From CAYNHZ01 sp964397445 (GTDB lineage Bacteria; Bacteroidota; Bacteroidia; Bacteroidales; UBA932), in the NCBI GenBank assembly GCA_964397445.1, contig CAYNHZ010000003.1, forward strand, positions 1-64,000: a stretch of DNA of 64,000 nucleotides, read 5' to 3'. The notes beneath the pieces were generated by a model, which was not told the origin of the DNA, made no database searches, and was given only the letters and a program-made list of their open reading frames with translations. Below are positions 1 through 7,763 of the stretch, in pieces; within the stretch, counting starts at the first letter, position 1, and every line of letters begins with the position of its first letter. Position numbers and translations under genes: made by a program.

Positions 1-118
1 AAAAACAATAAGCGTATTTTGAGGAGTGATTGTTTTCCCATAGACCAATGATAGGCTTGCGAGATTTAGCACTTTCCCACTCCAATAGAGCCTCAATAAC
101 TTTACGTTGTACTTTCAT
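1..118 (-). pseudogene. N-terminal piece of an AAA-type ATPase (DUF4143 class), probably decayed, cut by window edge
   Basis: Reading leftward from the ATG at 118, the first 23 residues (MKVQRKVIEALLEWESAKSR followed by KPI) match the usual opening of the large Bacteroidales family of ATPases with a C-terminal DUF4143. In that family a Walker A loop (GARQVGKT-like) should follow directly. Here the frame instead reads GLWENNHSS. A neighbouring frame does give MGKQSLLK, which resembles a Walker A remnant, so I infer a deletion plus frameshift. The reading frame stays open to the window edge, so a diverged but intact gene cannot be excluded. Recognition is by eye only. Confidence 0.35.
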
Positions 119-267
119 TTTGCCAATATTAAGTGTGAGACTGCAAAATTTATTTAGCAAAATCAACAGACTTATATGCCGATAATGTGCAAATATCGTC
201 CACTCACTTGAACGTCTGCCGGTTGTATTGATAACCGTACATATGTTTGTATAAAAAGAAAATAATT

Positions 268-981
268 TTAGCAGGCAAAAAACAGCCAGACTGAGGCGGC
301 AATCATCACCCCGGCCACAATTCGTTGATAGGTCTTTTTATTAATATTTTTTATAAGTCTAAGTGCTATGAAATTACCTATCATCATTGCAGCACCGATA
401 AGAAGACCATTTGTAAGAGAGCTAAGATTTATAAGGTCCAATTTGCCATACATAAATAATTTAATGATGTGCATAGCGGTTGCTGCTGTTGCTTCGCTGG
501 CGATATAGGCGACTGGAGAGAGTCCGAAGGTGAGAAAAACAGCGCTGCTCAATGGACCTGAAATACCAAGTAATCCATTGATTAAGCCGGTAATGCCACC
601 CCCTGCAAGCACAGTAGCTCGAGTATGAGGAAGAGATATTTTACCTATAAGTTTTATAATTGCAAAAGCAATGAGAAACACACATAAAATTCTTGTCATC
701 AGTACTTTAGGTACAATAGTAAATCCAAATGCCCCTAAAGCTGTCAAGGGTGCTGCCAACAATAGAAATTGTCCGACCTCTTTCCATTTTATTTGACGAA
801 ATCCCATCCCCATTTTCGACATATTGCTAAGTAATTGGGCTACAGTAGAGACGGGTACAGCCACCTCCACCCCATAAAAATAGGTCAATACAGGCAGCAA
901 AATCATCCCTCCACCAAAACCTACAGCACCCGATAAGAATCCTGCCAACAAACCGATAAAAATAACAATAAGCAATACCAT
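268..981 (-). CDS. TauE/SafE family membrane permease (first copy)
   Basis: This 237-residue protein is almost entirely hydrophobic, with about eight membrane helices. The N-terminal stretch GLLAGFLSGAVGFGGGMILLP is typical of the TauE/SafE (TSUP) family, whose known members move sulfite, sulfoacetate or other organic anions across the inner membrane. The motif recurs weakly near the middle (GLINGLLGISGP), reflecting the internal duplication of the family. I chose the ATG at 981 because a longer frame starting at 1050 would begin inside the terminator hairpin of the upstream peptide transporter and would add a non-family leader. The substrate cannot be read from sequence. No clear -7 box lies in the 32 bases ahead of the start, so expression may partly depend on read-through. 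Confidence 0.8.
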   Translation of the reverse strand: MVLLIVIFIGLLAGFLSGAVGFGGGMILLPVLTYFYGVEVAVPVSTVAQLLSNMSKMGMGFRQIKWKEVGQFLLLAAPLTALGAFGFTIVPKVLMTRILCVFLIAFAIIKLIGKISLPHTRATVLAGGGITGLINGLLGISGPLSSAVFLTFGLSPVAYIASEATAATAMHIIKLFMYGKLDLINLSSLTNGLLIGAAMMIGNFIALRLIKNINKKTYQRIVAGVMIAASVWLFFAC

Positions 982-1013
982 ATTGAACCGAAAATAATGA
1001 AAACACAAAAAAA

Positions 1014-1057
1014 TTAGGGCGCAATGAACACTCATAGGTTGGTTCATCACGCCCTAA
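1014..1057 (-). terminator. Rho-independent terminator of the POT transporter gene
   Basis: TTAGGGCG at 1014-1021 pairs with CGCCCTAA at 1050-1057, and ATGAAC at 1024-1029 pairs with GTTCAT at 1042-1047, separated by a two-base internal loop. On the minus strand the stem is followed by seven U residues (A-run at 1007-1013). It sits just after the POT stop codon. Confidence 0.85.
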
Positions 1058-1073
1058 AATAACTTTTAAAAAA

Positions 1074-2762
1074 TTAGTTGGTAGTTGCCTTTTCCAAACG
1101 TTTCATCATTACAAACATAAATGTCGCAGATAGAATACAAAGAACGATCAACACCGACCAAACTGCCCATAATTGAAGTCCGCTGCCCCACAAATTTCCG
1201 ATTACTGAAGTGAGGTAATTACCAATAGCGGTAGCTGCAAACCAGCACCCCATCATAGCACCCTTATATTTTGGAGGAGCCACTTTAGAAACAAATGAGA
1301 TACCCATAGGGCTTAGAAGCAATTCTGCAAATGTTAGGACAAGATATGTACTTATCAACCAGTTAGGAGAAACTAATTTATCACTTACTCCACCAACAGC
1401 CTCCAAATCTTTTGGAGATGCAAGTCCTAATGATACAAAAGTAAGAATACCGAATCCAATTGCAGCAACCAACATACCATAGCCGATCTTACGAGGAGCT
1501 GAAGGCTCTTTCCCTTTTTTAGAGAGTGCTCCGAAAATAGCAAGAGAAACAGGGGTCAATGCAACCACAAAGAAAGGATTAAAGTGTTGGAATTTTTGAG
1601 GAGTGATCTCCATAGAACCGTCACCCATATTGAAATAACTGAAGAGGAATGCCCCAACAGAAGCCACTACGCAGGCAGTAGATATCAATTTTCCTTTAAG
1701 ATCTTTTGATTGGAAAATAGAGAACAAACCATACACGAAGATGATAACATAGACTAAATAGAGGACATTAAACAGAGTTCGTTCTATCCCGAAAACTCTA
1801 TTTGCAGTGTAGTCACGTGCAAAGAATGTCATTGTCAAACCATTTTGGTGGAATGCCATCCAGAAGAAAATAACAACAGCAAATACAAGAAGAAGTGCAG
1901 TGATTCTGCTCTTAGTCTGTTTAGGGGTAAGTTCAACAGTTGAAATATTTGCAGCAGCAGCTTGTTTGCTATTGTAGTCTGCGTGTTTGAATGTGCGACG
2001 GAATCCATAATAAATCAAAAGAGATAAGATTAGGGACAAACAAGCGACACCAAAAGCGTAGTGATAAGAGGTTGAAAGTTGATCTATATAATATGTACTG
2101 AATGCTGAAAGATCCCCACCGCATTTAGCAAAACCTTCAGGCATATTTTGTGCGTGTTGTAAAAGGCGTGCAGTTCCCTCTTCAGTTATAGTTCCGTTCT
2201 GAAGTTGGTGAGCCAATGCAGGAATACTACCTTGGTAACTCAATCCCCCTTTACTAAGAATCCATTGTGTGATCTTCTCTGCTGCCGATGGAGCAAATAG
2301 GGCACCGATGTTAATAGCCATATAAAACAAGCTGAAAGCTGTATCTCTCTTACTGCTATATTTCGGATCGTCATAAAGATTACCTACAAGAACTTGTAAG
2401 TTTCCCTTAAACAGACCTGTACCGCAAGCGATGAGGAATAGTGCTCCAAACATCATTATTTTAGCGGTCATATCTACACCTGACGGGATAGCCATAATCA
2501 CATATCCGGCAAACATAATAATGATACCTAATACTACCATTTTGCCAAACCCGAATTTATCGGCAAGAATACCTCCGATTAATGGCATAAAATATACGCA
2601 GGCTAAGAAACCTCCGAAAATATTGGAAACTACAGCTTGATCAAATCCGAATTTCGCTTGAAGAAATAGGGTAAAGATTGCAAGCATCGTGTAGTACCCA
2701 AAGCGTTCGCCTGTGTTAGCAAGCGCAAGAGCATACAGACCTTTTGGTTGTCCTTTAAACAT
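1074..2762 (-). CDS. POT/PTR2 family proton-coupled oligopeptide transporter
   Basis: The 562-residue protein has the ERFGYY motif at residues 19-24 (ERF is part of the proton-coupling motif of POT transporters) and the PTR2 signature FYMAINIGALFAP near 146-158. It has about 12-14 hydrophobic helices, as usual for bacterial POTs of 500-560 residues. These carriers import di- and tripeptides with protons across the inner membrane. The gene stands alone, with its own promoter (-7 box at 2855-2862) and a strong terminator. It fits the many exported peptidases in this window, whose products would be its substrates; that link is inference. Confidence 0.9.
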   Translation of the reverse strand: MFKGQPKGLYALALANTGERFGYYTMLAIFTLFLQAKFGFDQAVVSNIFGGFLACVYFMPLIGGILADKFGFGKMVVLGIIIMFAGYVIMAIPSGVDMTAKIMMFGALFLIACGTGLFKGNLQVLVGNLYDDPKYSSKRDTAFSLFYMAINIGALFAPSAAEKITQWILSKGGLSYQGSIPALAHQLQNGTITEEGTARLLQHAQNMPEGFAKCGGDLSAFSTYYIDQLSTSYHYAFGVACLSLILSLLIYYGFRRTFKHADYNSKQAAAANISTVELTPKQTKSRITALLLVFAVVIFFWMAFHQNGLTMTFFARDYTANRVFGIERTLFNVLYLVYVIIFVYGLFSIFQSKDLKGKLISTACVVASVGAFLFSYFNMGDGSMEITPQKFQHFNPFFVVALTPVSLAIFGALSKKGKEPSAPRKIGYGMLVAAIGFGILTFVSLGLASPKDLEAVGGVSDKLVSPNWLISTYLVLTFAELLLSPMGISFVSKVAPPKYKGAMMGCWFAATAIGNYLTSVIGNLWGSGLQLWAVWSVLIVLCILSATFMFVMMKRLEKATTN

Positions 2763-2854
2763 AATTAGTTAAATTTTAGTTATAGATTAATAAAAAATCA
2801 GTGAAAAAATTCAATTATAGTAATATGAAGGGGTTTTATAACTCATATCGCTGA

Positions 2855-2862
2855 CAAAGATA
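2855..2862 (-). promoter_or_regulatory. -7 promoter box for the POT transporter
   Basis: Minus-strand TATCTTTG is an exact match to TAnnTTTG. It would leave a leader of roughly 85 bases before the start at 2762. Confidence 0.55.
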
Positions 2863-2903
2863 TATATTTTCTAAAAAAATAAGAGTTTTTTAGAAAATTT
2901 GGA

Positions 2904-2911
2904 TAACTTTG
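2904..2911 (+). promoter_or_regulatory. -7 promoter box for the acyltransferase gene
   Basis: TAACTTTG matches TAnnTTTG. Transcription would start near 2917, which excludes the in-frame TTG at 2913 as the start codon and favours the ATG at 2931. Confidence 0.6.
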
Positions 2912-2930
2912 TTTGATAGCAGTTAATAGA

Positions 2931-3812
2931 ATGTATAGATTAGGATACTTTATTTTTATCTCATTATTAATGTTTTTCTCTCTTTTTCCATTGAGAATAC
3001 ATTACTTTTTTTCTAATATTTTATATTTATTTTTTTATAAAATATTTAGATATAGAAGAGATACGGTTATAACAAACCTATCTCGATCATTCCCCGAGAT
3101 GAAATACAAAGAGATTAAAAAGCTCTCTTCCGATTATTATCGCTTTATGTCAGATATTATAGTTGAGGCAATTTGGGCATTTACAGCAAGTACGAAGAGT
3201 ATCTCAAAACACATATCGTTTGAAGGCAATCAGGTGATACAGAATGCTTATGATAAAAACAAAGGGGTGATAATCGTTATGGGGCACCTTGGCAATTGGG
3301 AACTTTTTACAGGGTTACCAAGTTTTAAAGAGACCTACGGAATAAACATTGACAATAAATCTTACCACTTTGTTTACAAAAAACCCTCAAACAAAATATC
3401 CGCCCTCGCAATTATTAAAATCAGAACCCTCCACGACTCTTGTTCGATTATCGAATCAAAAAATGTTTTCCGACATATTCTCAACAACACAGATCATCGT
3501 GGGGTTTATGTTTTTTTAGCAGATCAATCTCCAAGTAAAGAGACAAAGTTTGAAGTGAATTTTCTAAATCAACACACATATATGATTGAGGGACCGGAGG
3601 TTTTGGCAAGAAAATTGGGGATGCCTGTTGTATATTATGGGATAGATAGGGTAGGTAGAGGTAAATATGTAGCTTATTGTAAACCAATATGTGACGATGC
3701 CTCTAAATGTGAAAGTGGGTTTGTTACATCAAAATATGCGCAGCTGCTTGAAAATGACATTATTGCAAATAAAGCTACTTGGCTCTGGAGCCACAAAAGG
3801 TGGAAAATGTAA
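2931..3812 (+). CDS. LpxL/HtrB family lipid A acyltransferase
   Basis: The 293-residue protein begins with an N-terminal membrane helix and carries HLGNWE at residues 119-124, the HX4(D/E) catalytic motif of lysophospholipid acyltransferases. The length and layout match the Bacteroidetes lauroyl/myristoyl-type acyltransferases that add a secondary acyl chain to lipid A at the inner membrane. The start at 2931 is preferred because a TTG six codons upstream lies at or before the predicted transcription start. The next gene, a DUF4831 protein, follows after 59 bases and may be cotranscribed. Acyl-chain preference is not visible. The start of the gene is unusually rich in T, as expected for a membrane segment. 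Confidence 0.88.
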   Translation: MYRLGYFIFISLLMFFSLFPLRIHYFFSNILYLFFYKIFRYRRDTVITNLSRSFPEMKYKEIKKLSSDYYRFMSDIIVEAIWAFTASTKSISKHISFEGNQVIQNAYDKNKGVIIVMGHLGNWELFTGLPSFKETYGINIDNKSYHFVYKKPSNKISALAIIKIRTLHDSCSIIESKNVFRHILNNTDHRGVYVFLADQSPSKETKFEVNFLNQHTYMIEGPEVLARKLGMPVVYYGIDRVGRGKYVAYCKPICDDASKCESGFVTSKYAQLLENDIIANKATWLWSHKRWKM

Positions 3813-3871
3813 AAAAATAAATAAAATTAAAAAATGATAAAAGAGGTCGATAAATTTTAAAAAACAACAAA

Positions 3872-4996
3872 ATGAAAAAAAAGATTATTAAAAATGTACT
3901 ATTTATAACAACTCTATCTCTTATGATCTCGTTCTCTGCAACGGCTCAAAAGTCAGAGATATTAAGTCCCGGAGAAATTGCTCCGGAGGGGACAGTTTTA
4001 TATTCACTTCCAAACACTGCTCTTCATCTGAAGGTTGAGGCTGTTAGGGAGTCTTATACTCCCGGTCCGTATGCAAAATTTTCTGAAAAATATCTTGGAA
4101 TAGTGGTCTCTCCGGATAAAAAAGATAGCTATAAATTGCTTTCTGTGAAGATGACCCCTTTTATAGAAGCTGACCAATCAAAACGTATTGCGGTAAATCT
4201 CAATGGATTATCTAAAAATGGCTCCCCAATAAACATTTATAAATTTTCTTCACAGGGGCTGATCATCCTTTCTGATCAAAACAAAGGGGGGACAGATTAT
4301 TGGAGATTTCCTACTCTATCTGATAATCAATCAAATATGACTGAAGCAACTAATAACTTTACATCGACTGAGACCACCCTCTACAAAAATGTTAAGAACT
4401 CTTCTGGAGGATACGATAAAGTTGCTATTCAGCAAAGTCAAGTAGTAGAGAAGAGTATTGAGAAGAAGGCTCAGGAGGCAGCAAATAACATCTTCAATAT
4501 CAGAAAGAAAAGAGTTGATATAATAACAGGTGATACAGATGCAACATTTTCAGGTGAAGCTATGAAAGCTGTTATCGACGAGTTAAATAAGTTAGAGGCC
4601 GACTATATGTCCCTTTTTATAGGTACCACAGAATCTGCAGTTCAAATGATGGATTTCGATGTTGTTCCGGAGTCTCAAAAAGAGAAACAATTATATATTG
4701 CCTTTAGAATATCTGACACTCAAGGACTTCTCCTTTCAGACAATGTCTCAGGTCGTCCTATCGTTATGGAGATAATTCCTGAAATTACAGCTCCGACTGA
4801 GTTTGTGGACAGTGATACCAATAAAAAATCAAGAAGTAAATATGAGGCAAAAACAAGGGGAGGCATTTATTATAGAATTCCTGTCATCTGCCATATCAAA
4901 TTGTTGGATGGTCAAGACCTCCTTCTTCAATCAAGAGTGCCTGTATATCAGCTTGGTGAGACCATAAACTTTCCAATGGATGTACTCTTAAATTAA
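3872..4996 (+). CDS. DUF4831 family exported protein
   Basis: The 374-residue protein has a signal peptide ending near SFSATAQ (about residue 26). The mature part opens with a GTVLYSLPNTALHLKVEAVRE-like region and the phrase PGPYAKFSEKYLGI, which are hallmarks of the Bacteroidetes DUF4831 family. The function of this family is unknown; it is probably periplasmic or outer-membrane associated. No lipobox cysteine is present. The gene lies between the lipid A acyltransferase and pepD, 22 bases from the latter, so the three may form one transcript. No catalytic motif is evident. Confidence 0.8.
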   Translation: MKKKIIKNVLFITTLSLMISFSATAQKSEILSPGEIAPEGTVLYSLPNTALHLKVEAVRESYTPGPYAKFSEKYLGIVVSPDKKDSYKLLSVKMTPFIEADQSKRIAVNLNGLSKNGSPINIYKFSSQGLIILSDQNKGGTDYWRFPTLSDNQSNMTEATNNFTSTETTLYKNVKNSSGGYDKVAIQQSQVVEKSIEKKAQEAANNIFNIRKKRVDIITGDTDATFSGEAMKAVIDELNKLEADYMSLFIGTTESAVQMMDFDVVPESQKEKQLYIAFRISDTQGLLLSDNVSGRPIVMEIIPEITAPTEFVDSDTNKKSRSKYEAKTRGGIYYRIPVICHIKLLDGQDLLLQSRVPVYQLGETINFPMDVLLN

Positions 4997-5018
4997 TATT
5001 AATCAATAACATACAAAT

Positions 5019-6473
5019 ATGACAATAGAAAATTTAGATCCTAAATGTGTTTGGAAACACTTTCATTCACTTACTCGTATTCCTCGTCCTTCAAAAAGAG
5101 AGGGGAAAGCAGTTGATTTTATGGTGAAATTCGGAAAAGACTTAGGGCTTGAGACGATTAAAGACCATATAGGAAATGTTATAATTCGCAAACCTGCTAC
5201 AAAAGGGATGGAAAACCGTAAAGGGATCATCCTTCAAGGACACCTTGATATGGTTCCTCAGAATAACAACGATGTAAAACACGATTGGGATAAAGATCCT
5301 ATCGAAACTAAAGTTGTTGGCGAATGGTTATATGCTAACGGCACAACACTTGGGGCAGATAATGGGCTCGGATGTGCTGCTGCAATGGCAATCCTCGAAT
5401 CAAAAGATATTCAACACGGCCCGATTGAGGCCCTCTTCACAATTGATGAAGAGACGGGTATGACCGGAGCTAAAGAGCTGAAAGCCGGCTTTTTGAAAGG
5501 GGATATTTTGATAAATCTTGACTCTGAAACTGAGGGTGAATTATATGTAGGTTGTGCAGGCGGCCTTGATACAAATGCGGAATTTTTATACAAAAGCGAG
5601 CAGATTGATAAAGATCTTGATCAATACACAATAGTTATCAAAGGGCTACGTGGAGGTCACTCAGGTATGGAGATCAATGAGGGAAGGGCAAATTCAAATA
5701 AGATTATGGCTCGCATACTTCTTCCTATGTTGCGTGATTTAGGTGCAAGACTAATCTCAATCGAGGGTGGAAATCTTCGTAACGCTATTCCGCGTGAGGC
5801 TATCTCCAAAATAGCAGTTTCAAAATCAAAAGCAGCTAAGGTTAAATCAATAGTTAAAACAGTCCTTGCTGAGGTTAAGAACGAATATGCTTTGATAGAT
5901 CCCAACATTTTAATCACTATTGATAAATCAAAGGGTGAGAAATCAGTAATTCCAGCAGAGGTGGCAATAAATGCTATTAAAGCTGTATATGCTTGTCCTT
6001 CAGGAGTTGCGAGAATGAGCCTTGCAATGAAAGATTTAGTTGAAACATCAAATAACCTTGCAATAGTAAAATCTGAGCGTGGCAAAATCACCATTAAGAC
6101 CTTAATGAGGGGTTCTATAGATTCTGCAAAAAACGATTTAAAAGAGGAAATTCGTGCAATTTTTGAATTGGCTGGGGCCAAGGTTAAGTTTGCAGGGGGA
6201 TATTCAGGTTGGCAACCAAATATGGATTCGGCTATTTTAAAAGCGATGAAAAAGACCTATAAATCTCTCTATAATAAAGAGGCTGAGGTAAAGGCTATCC
6301 ACGCCGGTCTTGAGTGCGGAATTCTATCTACAAACTATCCTCATTGGGATATGATCTCTTGCGGACCAACCCTTATGTCTCCTCACTCACCTGATGAGAG
6401 GGTGTTGATCCCATCGGTGCCTATTTTTTGGAAGTTCCTTGTCGAGGTGCTTAAAAATGCGCCGGTTAAATAA
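5019..6473 (+). CDS. pepD: Cytosolic aminoacyl-histidine dipeptidase (M20C, PepD)
   Basis: This 484-residue enzyme is a metallopeptidase of family M20C, which cleaves a wide range of dipeptides including Xaa-His in the cytoplasm. Metal and catalytic residues are all visible: HLD at 75-77 (H75 ligand, D77), D114 in LGADNGLG, and E144-E145 in the IDEETGMTG segment. A dimerisation domain starts near GGHSGMEI, and the final ligand His lies in the SPHSPDER segment. No signal peptide is present. The length is normal for PepD. It would finish the breakdown of peptides brought in by the POT transporter at 1074-2762. The gene ends just upstream of the ribosomal protein operon promoter. Confidence 0.95.
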   Translation: MTIENLDPKCVWKHFHSLTRIPRPSKREGKAVDFMVKFGKDLGLETIKDHIGNVIIRKPATKGMENRKGIILQGHLDMVPQNNNDVKHDWDKDPIETKVVGEWLYANGTTLGADNGLGCAAAMAILESKDIQHGPIEALFTIDEETGMTGAKELKAGFLKGDILINLDSETEGELYVGCAGGLDTNAEFLYKSEQIDKDLDQYTIVIKGLRGGHSGMEINEGRANSNKIMARILLPMLRDLGARLISIEGGNLRNAIPREAISKIAVSKSKAAKVKSIVKTVLAEVKNEYALIDPNILITIDKSKGEKSVIPAEVAINAIKAVYACPSGVARMSLAMKDLVETSNNLAIVKSERGKITIKTLMRGSIDSAKNDLKEEIRAIFELAGAKVKFAGGYSGWQPNMDSAILKAMKKTYKSLYNKEAEVKAIHAGLECGILSTNYPHWDMISCGPTLMSPHSPDERVLIPSVPIFWKFLVEVLKNAPVK

Positions 6474-6502
6474 CATATAACTTTAAAAAAAGATAAACCT
6501 TT

Positions 6503-6535
6503 TTTGTTGTTTTTACACAAAAAAGGTTATATTTG
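6503..6535 (+). promoter_or_regulatory. Promoter of the rpsF-rpsR-rplI operon
   Basis: TTTG at 6503-6506 and TATATTTG at 6528-6535 are 21 bases apart, a near-ideal -33/-7 pair for the Bacteroidetes housekeeping sigma factor. Initiation would fall near 6540. Confidence 0.75.
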
Positions 6536-6536
6536 C

Positions 6537-6563
6537 AGCCCTTTTGGTTTAACCGAAAGGGCT
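6537..6563 (+). promoter_or_regulatory. Hairpin in the rpsF leader, possible S6:S18 autoregulatory site
   Basis: AGCCCTTT at 6537-6544 pairs with AAAGGGCT at 6556-6563, with an apical region containing AACCG. Known rpsF leaders bind an S6:S18 complex through a CCG box in a loop; this hairpin has a CCG (6553-6555) in its apical part. The predicted transcription start falls close to the first stem bases, so the fully paired RNA may be shorter than drawn. The assignment is inference. Confidence 0.4.
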
Positions 6564-6592
6564 AATTTATTATTAATTTAAACAAAATCAAG

Positions 6593-6934
6593 ATGTTAAA
6601 ACAGTACGAAACCGTTTTCATTGCAACTCCCGTTTTGTCTGAAGCCCAGATGAAGGAAGCGGTAGACAAGTATCGCGATTTTATAACCTCCGAAGGTGGA
6701 GAGATCGTGTACGAAGAGGATTGGGGACTTAAAAAGTTGGCTTACCCTATCCAGAAAAAAACAACAGGTTTTTATCACCTATTTGAATTTAAAGCTGATT
6801 CTCAATTTATTTCAAAATTGGAAATTCAGTATAGGAGGGATGAAAGAATCATCCGTTTCCTAACATTCCTTTTGGATAAAAATTCAATCGCTTATGCAGA
6901 GCGCAGGCGTAATAACAGAAAAGAAAATAATTAA
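6593..6934 (+). CDS. rpsF: 30S ribosomal protein S6
   Basis: The 113-residue protein has the S6 layout: an opening YETVFIATPVLSE strand, the central GEIVYEEDWGLKKLAYPI region and FYHLFEFKA. S6 binds with S18 to the central domain of 16S rRNA in the platform of the small subunit. It is the first gene of the rpsF-rpsR-rplI operon, with 12 bases between each pair of genes. The ATG at 6593 follows an AT-rich leader without a Shine-Dalgarno sequence, as is usual for Bacteroidetes operon-first genes. Confidence 0.97.
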   Translation: MLKQYETVFIATPVLSEAQMKEAVDKYRDFITSEGGEIVYEEDWGLKKLAYPIQKKTTGFYHLFEFKADSQFISKLEIQYRRDERIIRFLTFLLDKNSIAYAERRRNNRKENN

Positions 6935-6946
6935 GGAGGAAAAGTT

Positions 6947-7213
6947 ATGGCAGTAAACAATGAAATCCGTTATTTGAATCCTCCCACAGTTGAGGTAAAA
7001 AAGAAAAAATATTGCCGCTTCAAAAAGGCGCATATTAAATACATCGATTACAAGGATGCAGAATTTTTAAAACGCTTCCTTAACGAGCAGGGAAAAATTC
7101 TTCCTCGCAGACTCACCGGTACCTCTTTGAAATTCCAAAGAAAAGTATCTCAGGCAGTTAAACGTGCAAGGCATCTTGCTTTGCTCCCTTACGTAACAGA
7201 CTTATTGAAATAA
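6947..7213 (+). CDS. rpsR: 30S ribosomal protein S18
   Basis: The 88-residue protein includes KYCRFKKAHIKYIDYKDAEFL and LPRRLTGTSLKFQRKVSQAVKRAR, both characteristic of S18. S18 pairs with S6 on the small subunit. One CRFK cysteine is present but not the full zinc-ribbon set. An AGGAGG-like Shine-Dalgarno sequence (around 6934-6939) precedes the start, which is unusual for this genome but common for internal ribosomal genes. Confidence 0.97.
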   Translation: MAVNNEIRYLNPPTVEVKKKKYCRFKKAHIKYIDYKDAEFLKRFLNEQGKILPRRLTGTSLKFQRKVSQAVKRARHLALLPYVTDLLK

Positions 7214-7225
7214 GGAGAAGAGAGT

Positions 7226-7678
7226 ATGGAAATTATATTAAAACAAGATGTTGCTAATTTAGGGCACAAAGACGATATCGTTAAAGTAAGAAACGGTTAT
7301 GCTACCAATTATTTGATTCCTCAAGGCTTTGCAACAATGGCAACAGTATCTGCAAAGAAAATGCACGCTGAAAATATGAGACAAAGGGCTCACAAAGAGA
7401 CCAAAATCCGTGAAGAAGCTATGGCACTTGCAGCTAAATTGGAAGGAATGCAAATAAAACTTGCTACAAAAATAAGTTCGACAGGCAAGATATTCGGTTC
7501 TGTCAACAATATTCAAGTAGCTGAATCTTTGGCGGCAGCAGGATTTGAAATTGATCGTAGAAACATTACCATTGCAAACGCAGAAAATATCAAAGAAATT
7601 GGTATTTTTGATGCAGTTGTAAAATGTTACAAAGATATCAAAGCTACTATCAAAGTTGAAATAGTAGGAGAAGAATAA
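7226..7678 (+). CDS. rplI: 50S ribosomal protein L9
   Basis: The 150-residue protein starts MEIILKQDVANLGHKDDIVKV and continues with NGYATNYLIPQGFA, the rRNA-binding N domain of L9, followed by a long helix and a C-terminal domain. L9 binds 23S rRNA near the L1 stalk and limits frameshifting. AAGGAG lies nine bases ahead of the start. The operon ends at a strong hairpin terminator at 7698-7739. Confidence 0.97.
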   Translation: MEIILKQDVANLGHKDDIVKVRNGYATNYLIPQGFATMATVSAKKMHAENMRQRAHKETKIREEAMALAAKLEGMQIKLATKISSTGKIFGSVNNIQVAESLAAAGFEIDRRNITIANAENIKEIGIFDAVVKCYKDIKATIKVEIVGEE

Positions 7679-7697
7679 TATTTCAATATAAATTTTT

Positions 7698-7744
7698 GCC
7701 GGGCAACTATCAAGTATTAAAATACTTAGGTTGCCCGGCTTTAT
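7698..7744 (+). terminator. Terminator of the ribosomal protein operon
   Basis: GCCGGGCAAC at 7698-7707 pairs perfectly with GTTGCCCGGC at 7730-7739, and an inner AAGTATT/AATACTT stem (7712-7718 and 7721-7727) extends it. TTTATTTT follows on the plus strand. It lies between convergent genes. Confidence 0.9.
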
Positions 7745-7763
7745 TTTACCCCCATTATTTTCT

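Noticed and set aside
5657..6181. Minus-strand frame of 174 residues inside pepD.
   Set aside because: It is a shadow of pepD, whose catalytic motifs are intact.
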